Source of the DNA: Prorocentrum cordatum
Lineage: Eukaryota; Sar; Dinophyceae; Prorocentrales; Prorocentraceae
NCBI GenBank assembly: GCA_963575745.1
Contig: CAUYUJ010018738.1
Span: forward strand, 126,001 to 155,000
Direction of reading: 5' to 3'
Length of the DNA stretch: 29,000 nucleotides
The stretch's first letter is position 1; every line of letters starts with the position of its first letter. Positions 18,661 to 28,092 of the stretch are shown in pieces. The notes beneath the pieces are model-generated. The model searched no databases, was not told the origin of the DNA, and worked only from the letters and a program-made list of their open reading frames with translations. The position numbers and the translations under genes are program-made.

Positions 18661-18950
18661 GGGGAGCTTGACTCTGGTGACACATGCGTTGGCACGTCTG
18701 GGTGGCTATCGGGTGGCTGGAACCGTTGGCGCAATCCCTGGAGAATGGGCTGTGGAAGTCGCTTCTGAGGGCCCGGCCACTCCATCTCACGGTCCGAATC
18801 CACGGACAGAGCATCAGGTTTGACACTTCTGCTTCCAACTCAGGGCGTCCCCAGTATATGAAGTGCGTCTTCCGTACCTTGTAATTTTGTTCTCTATCAG
18901 TCCACGGTCTCTCTGGACCCGACGTAGCTATGGCATCAACCTCGCTCCAG

Positions 18951-20192
18951 AGTACCAGGCCGTGATGAAGCTCTTCTGCAACGCACCGCTGTGCTTCGAG
19001 CTCCAGGCGTCCAACCGCTTCAAAGACCCGAAGCTCAGGGGTCTCATGGCGTTCTTGCGCAAACCGGGGAAGCAGGTCCCTCCGGCCATCGGGGCCACGT
19101 GGAACGCCATGCAGCTGCAACCCGATGGTCGCCGGCTCCGGGAGGAAAGGTTCCAGAACGGCCACATGATTGGGTCGTATTGGGACACCGTGGCGCGATG
19201 GATGAACATGCGTGCCCAGCGGGACGCGGACGTCCTGAAGAAGCCCCTCTTCCTCGTGCAGGCCGCCGACAGGTCTGCCCCGACGTTGAGCAAGAAGGAC
19301 GCCGCCAAGATGATGAACTGTGCCAGCCCGAAGAACTCCGGTGGTATGCACGGACTGCTCCCGGTGCACGTGGGCATGCGGATCCGGCTCCTGGAGGCGC
19401 TGGATCTCAAGAGCGGCCTCGTCAAGGACGCCGAGGGGCAGATCGTGCACATCATCGTGAACCTTAGGGATCGGGACGACGTCGAGAGGGCCGAGAGGGA
19501 CGGAGAGAAGAGGATATATCTGAAGCGCTCGCCCCAGGGGTTCTGGGCGCGCATGGAGAAGTACGCGGGCGCGCCCTTCGTGGACGACCTGAAGCGCCGC
19601 GACGACAGCCTCACGGGGGACCTCACGGGCCCGCTGGTGTTCATCGAGCCCCGCACGTCGGAGCCGTTCACCTTCCGCACCTCCAAGGTCACCCGGGCGG
19701 GCTTCCCGTTTTCACACGGCAGGGTCATCACTGCGGTGGCGTGCCAGGGGCGCACCATGCGGGAAGGCGGCGGGGCGGGGGAACGGCGCCACCGGGCAGT
19801 CTACGGCCGAACCCTTCGAACGCGAGCGGTCCGCAGCCGGACCTCCTCGGTCCCGTGGACTCTCGCCCTGGGCCGTCGGCTGTCTTGCGCGCCGCTCCCT
19901 CGACCGACGCCGCCAAGGCGTGATCCTGGACTGCGGCCGCCACGAGGTCGGGAACGGCGAGACGGAGGACGACGACTGGTGGCTGGAGCTCTACGCGCTG
20001 CTCTCGCGCGACACGCGCCACGAGGATCCCCTGCTCATGCGGGCGCCGCTCATCGAGTTCTTCCTGGCAGGGCCGCCGGAGGGCTTGCGGAAGCAGCTGG
20101 GGCAGTTTGTTGCGCGCGCGAAGCGGCGCAGGAGGGAGGCGACGGCCTTCGCCAGAGAGGTGGGCTTCAGCGAATTCATCCGCGAGGCTTGA
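18951..20192 (+). CDS. Pif1/Helitron-type helicase, C-terminal half, one intron
   Basis: Exon 18951-19766 reads YQAVMKLFCNAPLCFELQ, SNRFKDPKLRGLMAFLR, FLVQAADRS, GMHGLLPVHVGMRIRLLEA and ends SHGRVITAVACQGRTMRE, which fits helicase motif V (..QG.T). After a 151-bp GC-AG intron (19767-19917), exon 19918-20192 continues GVILDCGRHE, DDDWWLELYALLSR (motif VI, Y..LSR), LLMRAPLIEFFLAG and a basic tail ending FSEFIREA, stop TGA. The Walker A/B part is missing upstream. A splice acceptor is likely at CTCGCTCCAG (18941-18950), so earlier exons have been lost or lie outside. The family is the SF1 Pif1-like helicase; in dinoflagellates I recall this type next to Helitron-like Rep proteins. It faces the Rep-like gene on the opposite strand, tail to tail. 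The frame is intact as far as it goes. Confidence 0.75.
19767..19917 (+). other. Short GC-AG intron with direct and inverted terminal repeats
   Basis: Removing 151 bp between AAG|GC and AG|G joins two helicase exons in frame (R-E-G-V-I-L-D-C), while reading through it changes frame and destroys the motif. AAGGCG occurs at both ends (19764-19769 and 19915-19920). GGCGGCG at 19766-19772 is inverted as CGCCGCC at 19908-19914. These end features resemble introner-type introns described in dinoflagellates and other algae. Confidence 0.68.
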
Positions 20193-20526
20193 CCTGGGGG
20201 GCGGCCCCGCACGAGCCGGCGGCGCGCGCTGGTTGTCGCTGACGCTTGGATGACCCCAGCTCGTCGACGGGATTTCTCGCCAGAGGATGGCCGGCGCCTG
20301 TCGGGGGATTTCACCCAGATCGCGCCATTTTCGCACGCCTCGCCACGCAGTACGGGGGCGCTATCCGTTGGCTCAGAGTCGCAGTGGACAACCCCCGCGC
20401 GTCGATGGGATTCCCTCGGGGTGACCAGACCGCGTCGGCGAGGACTTCCCAGGCACTTTCGCGCGGCGCCGCCTGCGCGCTGCATTCTGCGTGGCTCGCT
20501 GTCGGTCTGTTGGGTCCTTCGCCAGG
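20193..20526 (+). other. Helicase 3' flank, duplicated in inverted orientation
   Basis: Non-coding sequence following the helicase stop. 20193-20509 matches 14128-14444 in reverse orientation (for example TGGATGACCCCAGCTCGTCG and GGATTTCACCCAGATCGCGC). Similarity ends at 20509, just before the end of the - strand gene. Confidence 0.7.
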
Positions 20527-20559
20527 CTAACCGCATGCAGCTGCGAGTGACGCGCGGAT

Positions 20560-21782
20560 ATGAGACGAAGGAGGGGGCGCGCAAGCATGAGCACCGAGCA
20601 AAGGCGGCCCCATGCCATGCTTCGCGTGGCGCGCGAACCTGTTCAACGGCGCGGGCGCCAGTCTCCGAGCGGGCTGCGCGTCCGCCTTCCCTGCTGCCTT
20701 GGACTGGAAGTCCTCGTCCAGGACCTTCCGCAAATTCAAGCACTCTGGCGCAGACGCAGGCGCGCTCCGCGCCGCCAGGCCCCCTGACGTCTCGCCAGCG
20801 GCCTGGTCTTGCATCTGCGCGTCAACGTCGAAAGCGCCAACGTCGTCGTCCCACGTGTACCTGCGCGCGCCCGCGTCATCGTAACAAGGGTTCCACTCCG
20901 ACACCGCGTGCCCGAAGAACTCATATAACCGCTTCTCCAGAACGCTCTGAAGCGAAACGTTCTCGCGCTCTGGCTTCAGCGCACCGAAATCAGCAGCAGC
21001 GCCCGCCAGGCGCTGCGCGCGGACCCCAGCGGGAAAACCTGCAGGTCTCAGCCCCCGAACTGCGCCAGCGGCCTGCGCGCCATCGCCGCCCTCGCCGCCC
21101 TCCGCATAACTGCCGCCCGGCGCGTCCACGGGCGCGGCAGCGATCTCTGGCACGACGCGCTCGAACGCCACATCCCGCTCGTCCCTGCGACCGCGCGCGC
21201 CCTCATCAACATCCGCGCTTGCCAACCGCCCGCGATCCACCGGCGCGTCGAGCGGCGCAAACGCCCTTCCCACGAACTCATCCTCACGGTCGTCCGCGGC
21301 ATCCTCACTCCCAGACCCCGCAGCCGCTGAGCCCTCACCCCCACGACCCGCAGATGCGCGCCCGACTGGCCGGCCAGCAGCGGCGCGCAGCACCTGCTCC
21401 AGGGCCGCGAGAGCAGCAGCACGACGTTTCCGCTCCAGCGGCGGCCAGGCCAGCGGACCTGCCTCGAGCGCGGGCAGGCGCGCCGTCACGTCGCTGACCG
21501 CGCTCGGCGGGAGCATGTCACCCTCTCCGTCCACGTCAGCACGCGCCCGCGCAACCTCAGGCCCGGGCAGCCCCACGCTGAACCCGTGGTAGTGCAGATT
21601 TCCGCCCGCGCCGCACTCCGCCCTGGCCATCGCCATGTACTTGAACTGGTCTGAGTGCGGCAGCACTGCGGGATCACCATCCGCATGTTCAACCCCACTC
21701 GCAAGGCCATGATGTGCGCCACCAGGTCCGGGTTGCCCCGCGCGAAACGGAAGCGCCCCCCTCTCGTCCGTCGCCGGCCCAA
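20560..21782 (-). pseudogene. Helitron-Rep-like protein, HUH-motif segment
   Basis: On the - strand, frame 1 of this segment (21782 to about 21665) reads FARGNPDLVAHIMALRVGLNMRMVIPQ. A shift then leads into VLPHSDQFKYMAMARAECG and GGNLHYHGFSVGLPG, where HYH (21586-21594) is a candidate HUH metal-binding motif of rolling-circle Rep nucleases. Further on come YEFFGHAVSEWNPCYDD, a long acidic Ala/Gly-rich linker, and RFARHAKHGMGPPLLGAHACA near 20575, after which similarity to the family as I know it stops. The part expected to contain the catalytic Tyr (a Y..KY-type motif) is absent. It is the 3' end of a frameshifted gene running from 24634. The open frame to 20527 continues only as unrelated residues. 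Confidence 0.55.
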
Positions 21783-21789
21783 TGTCCCA

Positions 21790-22778
21790 GGGCACGGTCT
21801 CCCGCCGCCCGCTGTCCTGGACCTCCCCCCACGCGCTGAATGTCATGCGCGGCATTGTAGAACGGGTTCTGTGTCCGCCAGATCGACGGGTGCCGGCCGA
21901 GACCGACGACGTCTGGCACGAGCGGCCGCCTGCGCTGGGCCCGCCCGTTCCCTGCAGGCATGTCCAGCTCGCGCAGGAACCGCCTGCCGCCGTCTGCAAG
22001 AGAGCCGTCGACCCAGGGGGGGTGCCAGGACAGGTGCTGAACGGTACTCTGCAATTTCTTGGATTTATGAAACCAGTGCATCGTGGTCGATGGCACGTCG
22101 CGCCCCGCGTTCGCCAGCTGGCCAACCAAAATCCGCGCGCGGTCCTCGCTCTCCAGGATTTGCCGAAGCCCGCCTTTGGTCATCGCGCTGGGGCCCTGGA
22201 CCGCGAGACCCGCCCGCTTGTGCATGGTCCGATGCACGCCAAAGCCCTTGGCCCTGGCGTTGTTCAGGAGCAGCGCGTTGCCTATGGCACGCATCGCGCG
22301 CTGCCCTCGCGGGCCACCTACGACATGCCTGCTGCGGTAGCGCGTCAGGTGCTGCCCCCGCTCCTGCGCGGAAGCCCGTCGGGGGCGGTCCTCGAAGAGG
22401 TCGCCGGTGCCCATCGGGAACTCCAACAGGAACGCCCTCGCGAAGCGACCGAAGGGGCGCGCTGGGATCGGGTCCTCACTCTGGACAGGCCACCCGTAAA
22501 TCATCCGCTCCCCCGTCTGACCGACAGCCTCGTCCCCGTCAAACTCCGGCAAATTCTCCTCCACGCATCGCGTATCTCTGTCCTGGGCGGCTCCCGCGAA
22601 CCGGCTGGCCATGGTCAGCTCCAGCATCACCTCGTCCAGAACCGCCTCCGGAATCACGTCCCCATGCGAGCCCGCGAACGGGCCCCTCACCCGCGGCCGC
22701 ATCCAGTCCACGAGAAACTCGACGCGCACGCACTCCACGGGCATCCGGTCCCTCTGCACGGCCACCACCACTCTGCCC
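21790..22778 (-). pseudogene. Rep-like protein, middle segment 2
   Basis: This segment follows a frame change at a run of eight C (about 22773-22780). It reads ECVRVEFLVDWMRP, FARAFLLEFPMGTGDLFEDRPR, ALLLNNARAKGFGVHRTMHKR, GRDVPSTTMHWFHKSKKLQ, HLSWHPPWVDG and TQNPFYNAAHDIQR. I recall these blocks from a dinoflagellate protein family that ends in Helitron-like Rep and Pif1-like helicase domains, but I cannot name a biochemical role for this segment. The frame is lost again near 21790, before the RFRFARGNPDLV block. Confidence 0.55.
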
Positions 22779-24075
22779 CCCCCGCGCCGCGTCGAGCAGG
22801 CGCCCGAACGTGTCCTCTGTCGTCTCATCATCGCCAAACTTCAGCCCCTCCGGCTGGCCCTCCGCCTCTGGCTGCAGCCCCGCCCACCATCGCTGCACGC
22901 CCCCGCCGTGCACGAACTGCGCCTTGTCGAGCCATGCGCTGAACACGTCGTGATCCGCGGCCATGGCTTCGTTTCCGTCCCCGACATCGAACTCATTATC
23001 ATCTGCCTCCTCGGCATCACCGTCGGCCGCGGCCTCAGCGCCGACGTCGTCACCCTGCGCGCCGTCGCCGTCGCGGCTTGTCGTCTCGCGCCCAGCCTCA
23101 TCGCTCGGCCCTACGAAGTGCACGTCGAAGCCAGCGGCAGTGAACAGGCGCGGCGTGACGACGTCGACGCCAGACAGACCGCAATCCCTGGAAATAGCGT
23201 CGGCCCGCGTCACCTGCCCGGGCACCTCCGGTTCCCCTGCCTCGTATCCCGACAGCACGGCGGCGTCCTCGCCCTCCCTCGGCGCGTGGCACCTGATGAT
23301 CTCGTTGTCTGGCAGCACGTCAAAAAGGCGTGGGTCGTAATACTTGTGCATGGGCTCCTCCGCAGTCCCGCCCAGGCGCCAGGGGCCGTGCGTGCCGGCG
23401 AACCCGCGCAGCGCCCGCAGCACGCGCCCACAGTAGCGCCAGCGCGCGTGCAGCCCCTCGACCACGTCCTTCCCCAAACCCACATTCCGCCGCAACATCA
23501 GGCTGAACGGCGCTTTTCCTCGGGTGCCAGGGCAGCGCCACCCGCGGCTCCACGTTCTTCTGAAGCTCCTTCCCCCTGCCGCCATGATCGTAGTCGATGA
23601 GCACCTCCCCGCTGAGCAGCACCTCTGCGACGCGCCCGGGAAACGCCAGGCGCCCGCAGATGTCCACGCCGAAGCGCTGCCGCTCCTCGTCAGTGCTGCC
23701 CGCAGCCATGCGCTCGGGGCGCTGCGGGTCGTCGGGGCGCTCGCCTGGCCCCCGCGCCGAGTTCGCGCGGCCCCCGACGCGTAACCCCTTCGTCAGCTCG
23801 TGGCGTCGCGCGAAACCAGCCACGTCTTGCGGGGACGAGATGATGTTCTTGCGGTACTTGCGCAGCCCCGTCCGGGACACGGTTGCCGGGTGCACCTGCG
23901 TGTAGTCCAGGGCAATGAGCAAACCCTCCGTGAGCGTGGCCTGATCGAACAGCTCGCGGAGGTCGTCGGACGGGAAACGGAAGCACGGGTCCATATGGTT
24001 CTGCGCGGTACGGAGACCCACCACCTGATACAGATCGTCCTCCGTGGGCGCGGCCGCCGCCTGCCTGTCCAGGTC
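22779..24075 (-). pseudogene. Rep-like protein, middle segment 1
   Basis: Two open frames joined by a shift near 23515. The first (24075-23515) reads QNHMDPCFRFPSDDLRELFDQATLTEG, LDYTQVHPATVSRTG, YRKNIISSPQDVAGFAR and EPRVALPWHPRK. The second (23515-22779) reads PFSLMLRRNVGLGKDVVEGL, RALRGFAGTHGPW, EPMHKYYDPRLFDVLPDNE, then an acidic Glu/Asp/Ala linker (GDAEEADDNEFDVGDGNE) and WLDKAQFVHGGG. The text flows across the shift, so an indel rather than an intron is the simplest cause. Part of the same - strand gene as its neighbours. Confidence 0.55.
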
Positions 24076-24187
24076 CCGCCCTGCGCCGCGTGCACGCGCC
24101 CGCGCGCTCCAGAGCGAAGCCGTCCCGCGGGTCGCTCGGCGGCACCTCGTCTCACTCGGCCACTTCCGTTCTGCGCGCGGTCAGTTC

Positions 24188-24780
24188 TCACTCGTGCATG
24201 CTTCCGCCGCGCTGCAACTGCAGCATCTCTTCCGCGAGCTGGTCCGGCGGCTCGAAGGCAGGGTGGAACGCCGGGAACCGCTCCTGGCACTCGTGGCACG
24301 TGAACTTCACCATGCGCGTCAGGATCGCCTGGGCCGTCTGCACCGCCCGCGCGGACGCGTCGCGCAGCTGCACGTCGTATTTCGCCACGCGCAGCGGCAC
24401 TGTCTTCAGCGCCAGCAGCATGCACTTCTGGTGAACATCTCCCGAAGCAGCGCGCGCTCGGTGGTCAGCCCGAAGCTCCTGCCACCCGAGGGCCTCTCGT
24501 TTGCGAACGCGCCCTTGCGCTTGCAAGTCCCACTGCACCGCCTGAGGCATTGCCCCGAACACAAAAACCTCCCGAACGGCACGCCCTTCCTTCTCTGGGA
24601 CCCTCCCTGGAGCCCATCTCGTCCGAATCTCCACGCGCAGATCATCGTCGCGGCGGCCGCGCTTCTTCGCCGGCCGCCCTCGCCTTCGAGTCCCGCCACC
24701 CCGCCCGCGGCCGCCCCTGGCCCCCTGCTGCAGCGCATCTGCTTCGTGTGGACGGGGACGTGCAAAGGCTGGGTGGGCAA
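24188..24780 (-). pseudogene. Rep-like protein, N-terminal zinc-finger segment
   Basis: The 24188-24634 frame ends with LLALKTVPLRVAKYDVQLRD and MVKFTCHECQERFPAFHPAFEPPDQL; CHEC (near 24287-24298) with nearby His suggests a zinc-binding finger. A different frame upstream (24406-24780) contains CSGQCLRRCSGTC, spaced C-x3-C-x3-C-x3-C, and may be the original N-terminal coding sequence joined by another shift. This is the 5' end of the - strand gene. No convincing start codon or promoter could be chosen, and the GDPHL exon lies 36 bp beyond on the opposite strand. Confidence 0.45.
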
Positions 24781-24815
24781 TGCGCTAACATTTTTTCCAA
24801 GAGTTGATCATTGCA

Positions 24816-25079
24816 GGGTCGTGGGCGAATGTGAAACGCGCTGGCGGCTTCCACTACCGCGCTCAGGGCGTCGGCCACCAGCGCTCCCGCTGGGTCAAGT
24901 TTGGGACTGTCCATGTGAAGGTCGCCCACGGGCGCACACAACAGGGCTTCACGTATCTAAACCTCTACGTGAAGAACCTCGGTCGCGCTGGGTATCCAGT
25001 GGGAGGCTTACTCGGCGAATGTGATCACACCAACGAAGCGATGGTGCCTGAGAGTTGCAATCATCGTGTCGCCTTGTAA
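24816..25079 (+). CDS. Last exon of a second GDPHL-domain protein
   Basis: Reads GSWANVKRAGGFHYRAQG, KFGTVHVKVAHGRTQQG, YLNLYVKNLGRAGYPVGG and LLGECDHTNEAMVPESC before TAA at 25077-25079. It aligns residue by residue with the C-terminal half of the protein ending at 1073 (TWANKVRPGGFHF, VELKVGSGHTDKG, YLNVYVKNLQRTGYRVGG, LLGEDDHTEA). The frame enters just after TTTTTTCCAAGAG, then TTGATCATTGCAG|GG, a plausible splice acceptor. The N-terminal half with GDPHL is not found just upstream; the preceding region carries the - strand Rep-like gene. It is therefore either the last exon of a split gene with its other exons far away, or a retained fragment. Confidence 0.7.
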   Translation, partial: GSWANVKRAGGFHYRAQGVGHQRSRWVKFGTVHVKVAHGRTQQGFTYLNLYVKNLGRAGYPVGGLLGECDHTNEAMVPESCNHRVAL

Positions 25080-25156
25080 ACAAGGCGTTGCGGCAGTTAC
25101 TTTAATGCTGTATTGAGCGGGGTGCATGGCTCCTGCTCCTGTTTCTCCGCTCCCGT

Positions 25157-25295
25157 ATCGAAGACGCCCACGGCGAATCACCGCCGCTTCTGCCTTTCAG
25201 AAGCGCCTAGGTGCCTGAACGTTTTGGCCCGAGCTCGGCGAAGCTATCGGATCATGTGTTCCTCCAGCCGTTGTGAAAGCGCTTCGGGGAACACG
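25157..25295 (+). repeat. Dispersed repeat of about 140 bp, copy 1
   Basis: Starts ATCGAAGACGCCCACGGCGA, includes AGAAGCGCCTAGGTG and GATCATGTG, ends GCGCTTCGGGGAACA. It matches 26915-27053 in the same orientation with moderate divergence. Both copies are followed by purine-rich GAGGA sequence and then by GGCCTCTTGG-type degenerate repeats. Confidence 0.82.
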
Positions 25296-25364
25296 TGAGT
25301 GAGGAAGGAGGAGGATGAGGAAGAGGAGGGGGATGAGGAGAAGGAGGAACAGGAGAGATTTCGT

Positions 25365-25695
25365 CGGGCTTTCCTGGAGGCTCTCTTTCGGATGCCTCTC
25401 GGGCCTCTTTGGCTATCTTGGGGTCATCTTGGGTACATATTGGGCCGTCTTGGAGAGATCTTGCGGCCATCCAGGGTCTCGGGGGGCCATCTTAGACGTG
25501 TTGGAGCCATCTTGGAAGCCATTTTCAGCCATCGTGGCCGTCTTTGGAGCGGGAAAACCAATACTCTGGGAAGTTCACGGGTCTGTCTGGGGCGCTTTGG
25601 AGGCCATGCCGAGGCCATTTGGAGCGGGACGACTGATGAATTGGGCAGTTTATGGGTCCTGGGTGGCTGGATCGGCCGACGGTCCATGGACCGTG
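25365..25695 (+). repeat. Degenerate GGCCATCTTGG-type repeat
   Basis: Imperfect units such as GGGGCCATCTTAGACGTG, TTGGAGCCATCTTGGAAGCC, CATTTTCAGCCATCGTGGCC. Unit length is variable (15-25 bp). The ORFs across it are not supported as genes. Confidence 0.6.
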
Positions 25696-25702
25696 TTGTG
25701 GC

Positions 25703-26742
25703 CCCGTTTTCTGTGGAGCTCCGTCGGGGGCCACGAACCGTGTGACTGGTGCGCCAAAGCGGAGCGGCCCCGCCATGCGAGCTTTGCGATTGGGGCCTTC
25801 GGTGAAGCTCGTTATGGGGCCACAGCCCGTGTGAGGGGTGCGCCAACATGGGGCGACGGCGCCATGCAAACTTTGCGACCGTGGCCTTCGGTGGAGCTTC
25901 TCATTGGGGCACACACCGTGTGAGGTGTGCGCCAAAATGGGGCGACACCGCCATGCGACCTTTGCACTGGGGCCTTCGGTGGAGCTCCTTGTGGGGCCAC
26001 AAACTGTGTGAGGGTGCTCCAAAATGGAGCGGCGCCGCCATGCGAACTTTGCCACTGGGGCCCTCGGTGGAGCTCCCTATGGGGCCACGATGCGTATGAC
26101 GGGCGTGCCAAATTGGAGGGCGCCACCATGCGAACTTTGCACTGGTGCCTTCGGTGAAGCTCCTAATGGGGCCACGAGCCGTGTGAGGGGTTCGCCACAA
26201 TGGGGCGGTGTCGCCGTGCGAACTTTGCCACTGGGGCCTTCGGTGGAGCTCCTTATGGGGCCACGAGCCGTGTGAGGGGTGGGTGCGCCACAATGGGGCG
26301 GTGCCGCCAGGCGAACTTTTCTACTTGGGCCTTCGCTGGAGCTCTCAATGGGGCAACGGGTCGTGTGAGAGGTGTGCCAACATGGGGCGGCGCCGCTGTG
26401 CGAACCTCACCGCCGGGGCATTCGGAGGAACTCCCGGTTGGGCTACAACCATGTGAGGGGTGCGTCACAACGGGGTGGTGCCGCCATGCGAACTTTGCCA
26501 CTGAGGCCTTCGGTGGAGGTCCCTGTGGTGCCACGAATCGTGTGAGGTGTGCGCCCACATTGGGCGGTGCCGCCATGCGAACTTTGCACTGGTGCCTTCG
26601 GTGGAGCTCCCAGTGGGGCCCCGAGCCGTGTGAGGGGTGCGCCACAATGGGGCGGTGTCGCCATGCGAACTTTTTCCACTGGGGCCTTCGCTGGAGCTCC
26701 CTATGGGGCCACGATGCGTGTGAGGAGTGCGCCGAAACGGAG
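25703..26742 (-). repeat. 88-90 bp satellite array 2 (about 11 units, inverted)
   Basis: On the + strand units read GTGTGAGGGGTGCGCCACAA, TGGGGCGGTGCCGCCATGCG, AACTTTGCCACTGGGGCCTT, CGGTGGAGCTCCTTATGGGG, CCACGAGCC. This is the reverse complement of the array 1 unit (GTGTGAGGGG, GGCCTTCGGTGGAGCTCC, ATGGGGCCACGAAACGTG). Copies differ from each other far more than those of array 1, and one has a GGGT insertion (about 26280). Confidence 0.93.
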
Positions 26743-26822
26743 ACATGCGGAGGGCAGACGCATGGCTGGGAGGAGGGATGAGTGGAGGAGGAGGAGAGGA
26801 GGAGAGGAGGAGAGACGGGGGG

Positions 26823-26869
26823 CGCTGTCTCTTCAAAACAAGGACCCAACACCACACGATGGTTGGGGG
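26823..26869 (-). repeat. Inverted flank element paired with 17254-17304
   Basis: GTCTCTTCAAAACAAGGACC, then CAACACCACACGATGGTTGGG, is the reverse complement of the element at 17254-17304. Between it and array 2 lies a GAGGA purine tract (26770-26820), the counterpart of the pyrimidine-rich stretch at 17305-17340. Confidence 0.85.
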
Positions 26870-26914
26870 AACGGACCAGAAGCTAGCTAATGTCTGGCAC
26901 GCAGGGGTCGGCGG

Positions 26915-27053
26915 ATCGAAGACGCCTACGGCGAAGCACCGCCGGCCCCTGTCTTTCGGAAGCGCCTATGTGGCCGAAAGTTGCGACCAGAGCTCGGCCA
27001 ATCTGTCAGATCATGTGATCCCGAAGCCGTTGTGGAAACCCTTCGGGGAATAT
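26915..27053 (+). repeat. Dispersed repeat of about 140 bp, copy 2
   Basis: Second copy of the 25157-25295 repeat: ATCGAAGACGCCTACGGCGA ... GGAAGCGCCTATGTGG ... CCCTTCGGGGAATAT. Confidence 0.82.
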
Positions 27054-27104
27054 ATGGGAAAGAAACAAGAAGAGGATTAGAGGGAGGAACATGGAGGACG
27101 GCTG

Positions 27105-27485
27105 CATGGGAGCCCCTCGGGACATTCTTGTAGCCTCTGGGAGCTTCCTGAGGGCCTCTTGGAGGCCTTTTGTGGGGCTTCCATGGGCCTCTTCTCTTGG
27201 GGCCTTTGGAGGCTTCTTGGGAGGCTCCTTGGACGTTTGAGGGCGTTCCTTGCACGTCTGACGCCGTCGGCAGCAATCTTGCGTGCCTCTTTGGGCCGAC
27301 TTCGGGTCCGTTTGGGGCGCTTCAGGGCCACCTTGAAGAACATCTTGGGCGTCTTGGAGGTCCCTTGTGTGCCGTCTTGGAGCCCTCTTGGGGCTGTTTT
27401 GGGGGCCTCTTGGGCCGTGGGGGGCCATCTCGGAGGCCTCTTGGGCGCTCTTGGGGCCATCTTGGTGGCTTCTAGGGTCGTTTGA
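27105..27485 (+). repeat. Degenerate GGCCTCTTGG-type repeat
   Basis: Roughly 380 bp of imperfect GGCCTCTTGGGAG / GGGGCCATCTTGG / GGCTTCTTGG units, same type as 25365-25695. A short continuation (GGCCTTCCTGGATG, GGCCGTCCTGGAGG) occurs at 27545-27640. Confidence 0.65.
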
Positions 27486-27489
27486 GAGC

Positions 27490-28080
27490 AGCAAATGAGC
27501 GAACGCCAACGTCCGTTGACAACCTAAGGACAATCAATCAGTATGGCCTTTTCTGGCCTTCCTGGATGTTCTCTTCGAGGCCCCTTCGGCCGTCCTGGAG
27601 GCCTTCGGCCGTCCTGGACGATCGTGGGTCATCTTGGCCGAGGTGTTGGTGATTTTCGACGCAAGGGTGTGTCATCCATTCGACCCGTTGCTGCCTTTTG
27701 GGGGTGCGATCTTTACGAACGAGTGCCTGACAATTGACAGTGTGTCCTCTGCGTATCGTATTGGTCGAGAGGAAACTTGCCTGCGAACGACCACTCGGCG
27801 CGCGGGTTGTTTGTAAAACCGCCCAGACTCGCATGCTGCATGGCTTTTGTACCAGAGAGGAGGCGCGCATCGATGACGCTGGCTACCAACCGCGGGCTAA
27901 TGTCAGTGAGGCCAGTCGAGGTGTGCAGCACTGGCGCGGGGTCCTCTGCACTATGGTTTCGGCGTAGGTCGCGAGCACGAGACGCTCGACAACATATGTA
28001 CATAATGTTCGGGTTGAAGGTCGGCACGTGTATAGACGTGCGGCTTCCACTTTCTCACGATTCTGCCAGTCTCGCTATTT
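27490..28080. other. No recognisable gene
   Basis: Nearer to average GC. Open frames are short, without motifs or consistent composition. Apart from GGCC-TCCTGG units at 27545-27640, nothing is supported. Confidence 0.4.
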
Positions 28081-28092
28081 CTGTCGCCTTTC

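Noticed and set aside
20250-21497. 415-codon + strand ORF, Arg/Pro-rich
   Set aside because: Shadow of the - strand Rep-like gene in GC-rich DNA; the - strand frame holds the recognisable motifs.
21655-22953. Two long + strand ORFs (432 and 386 codons)
   Set aside because: Opposite-strand shadows of the Rep-like segments; composition is biased to Pro/Arg/Ala with no motif.
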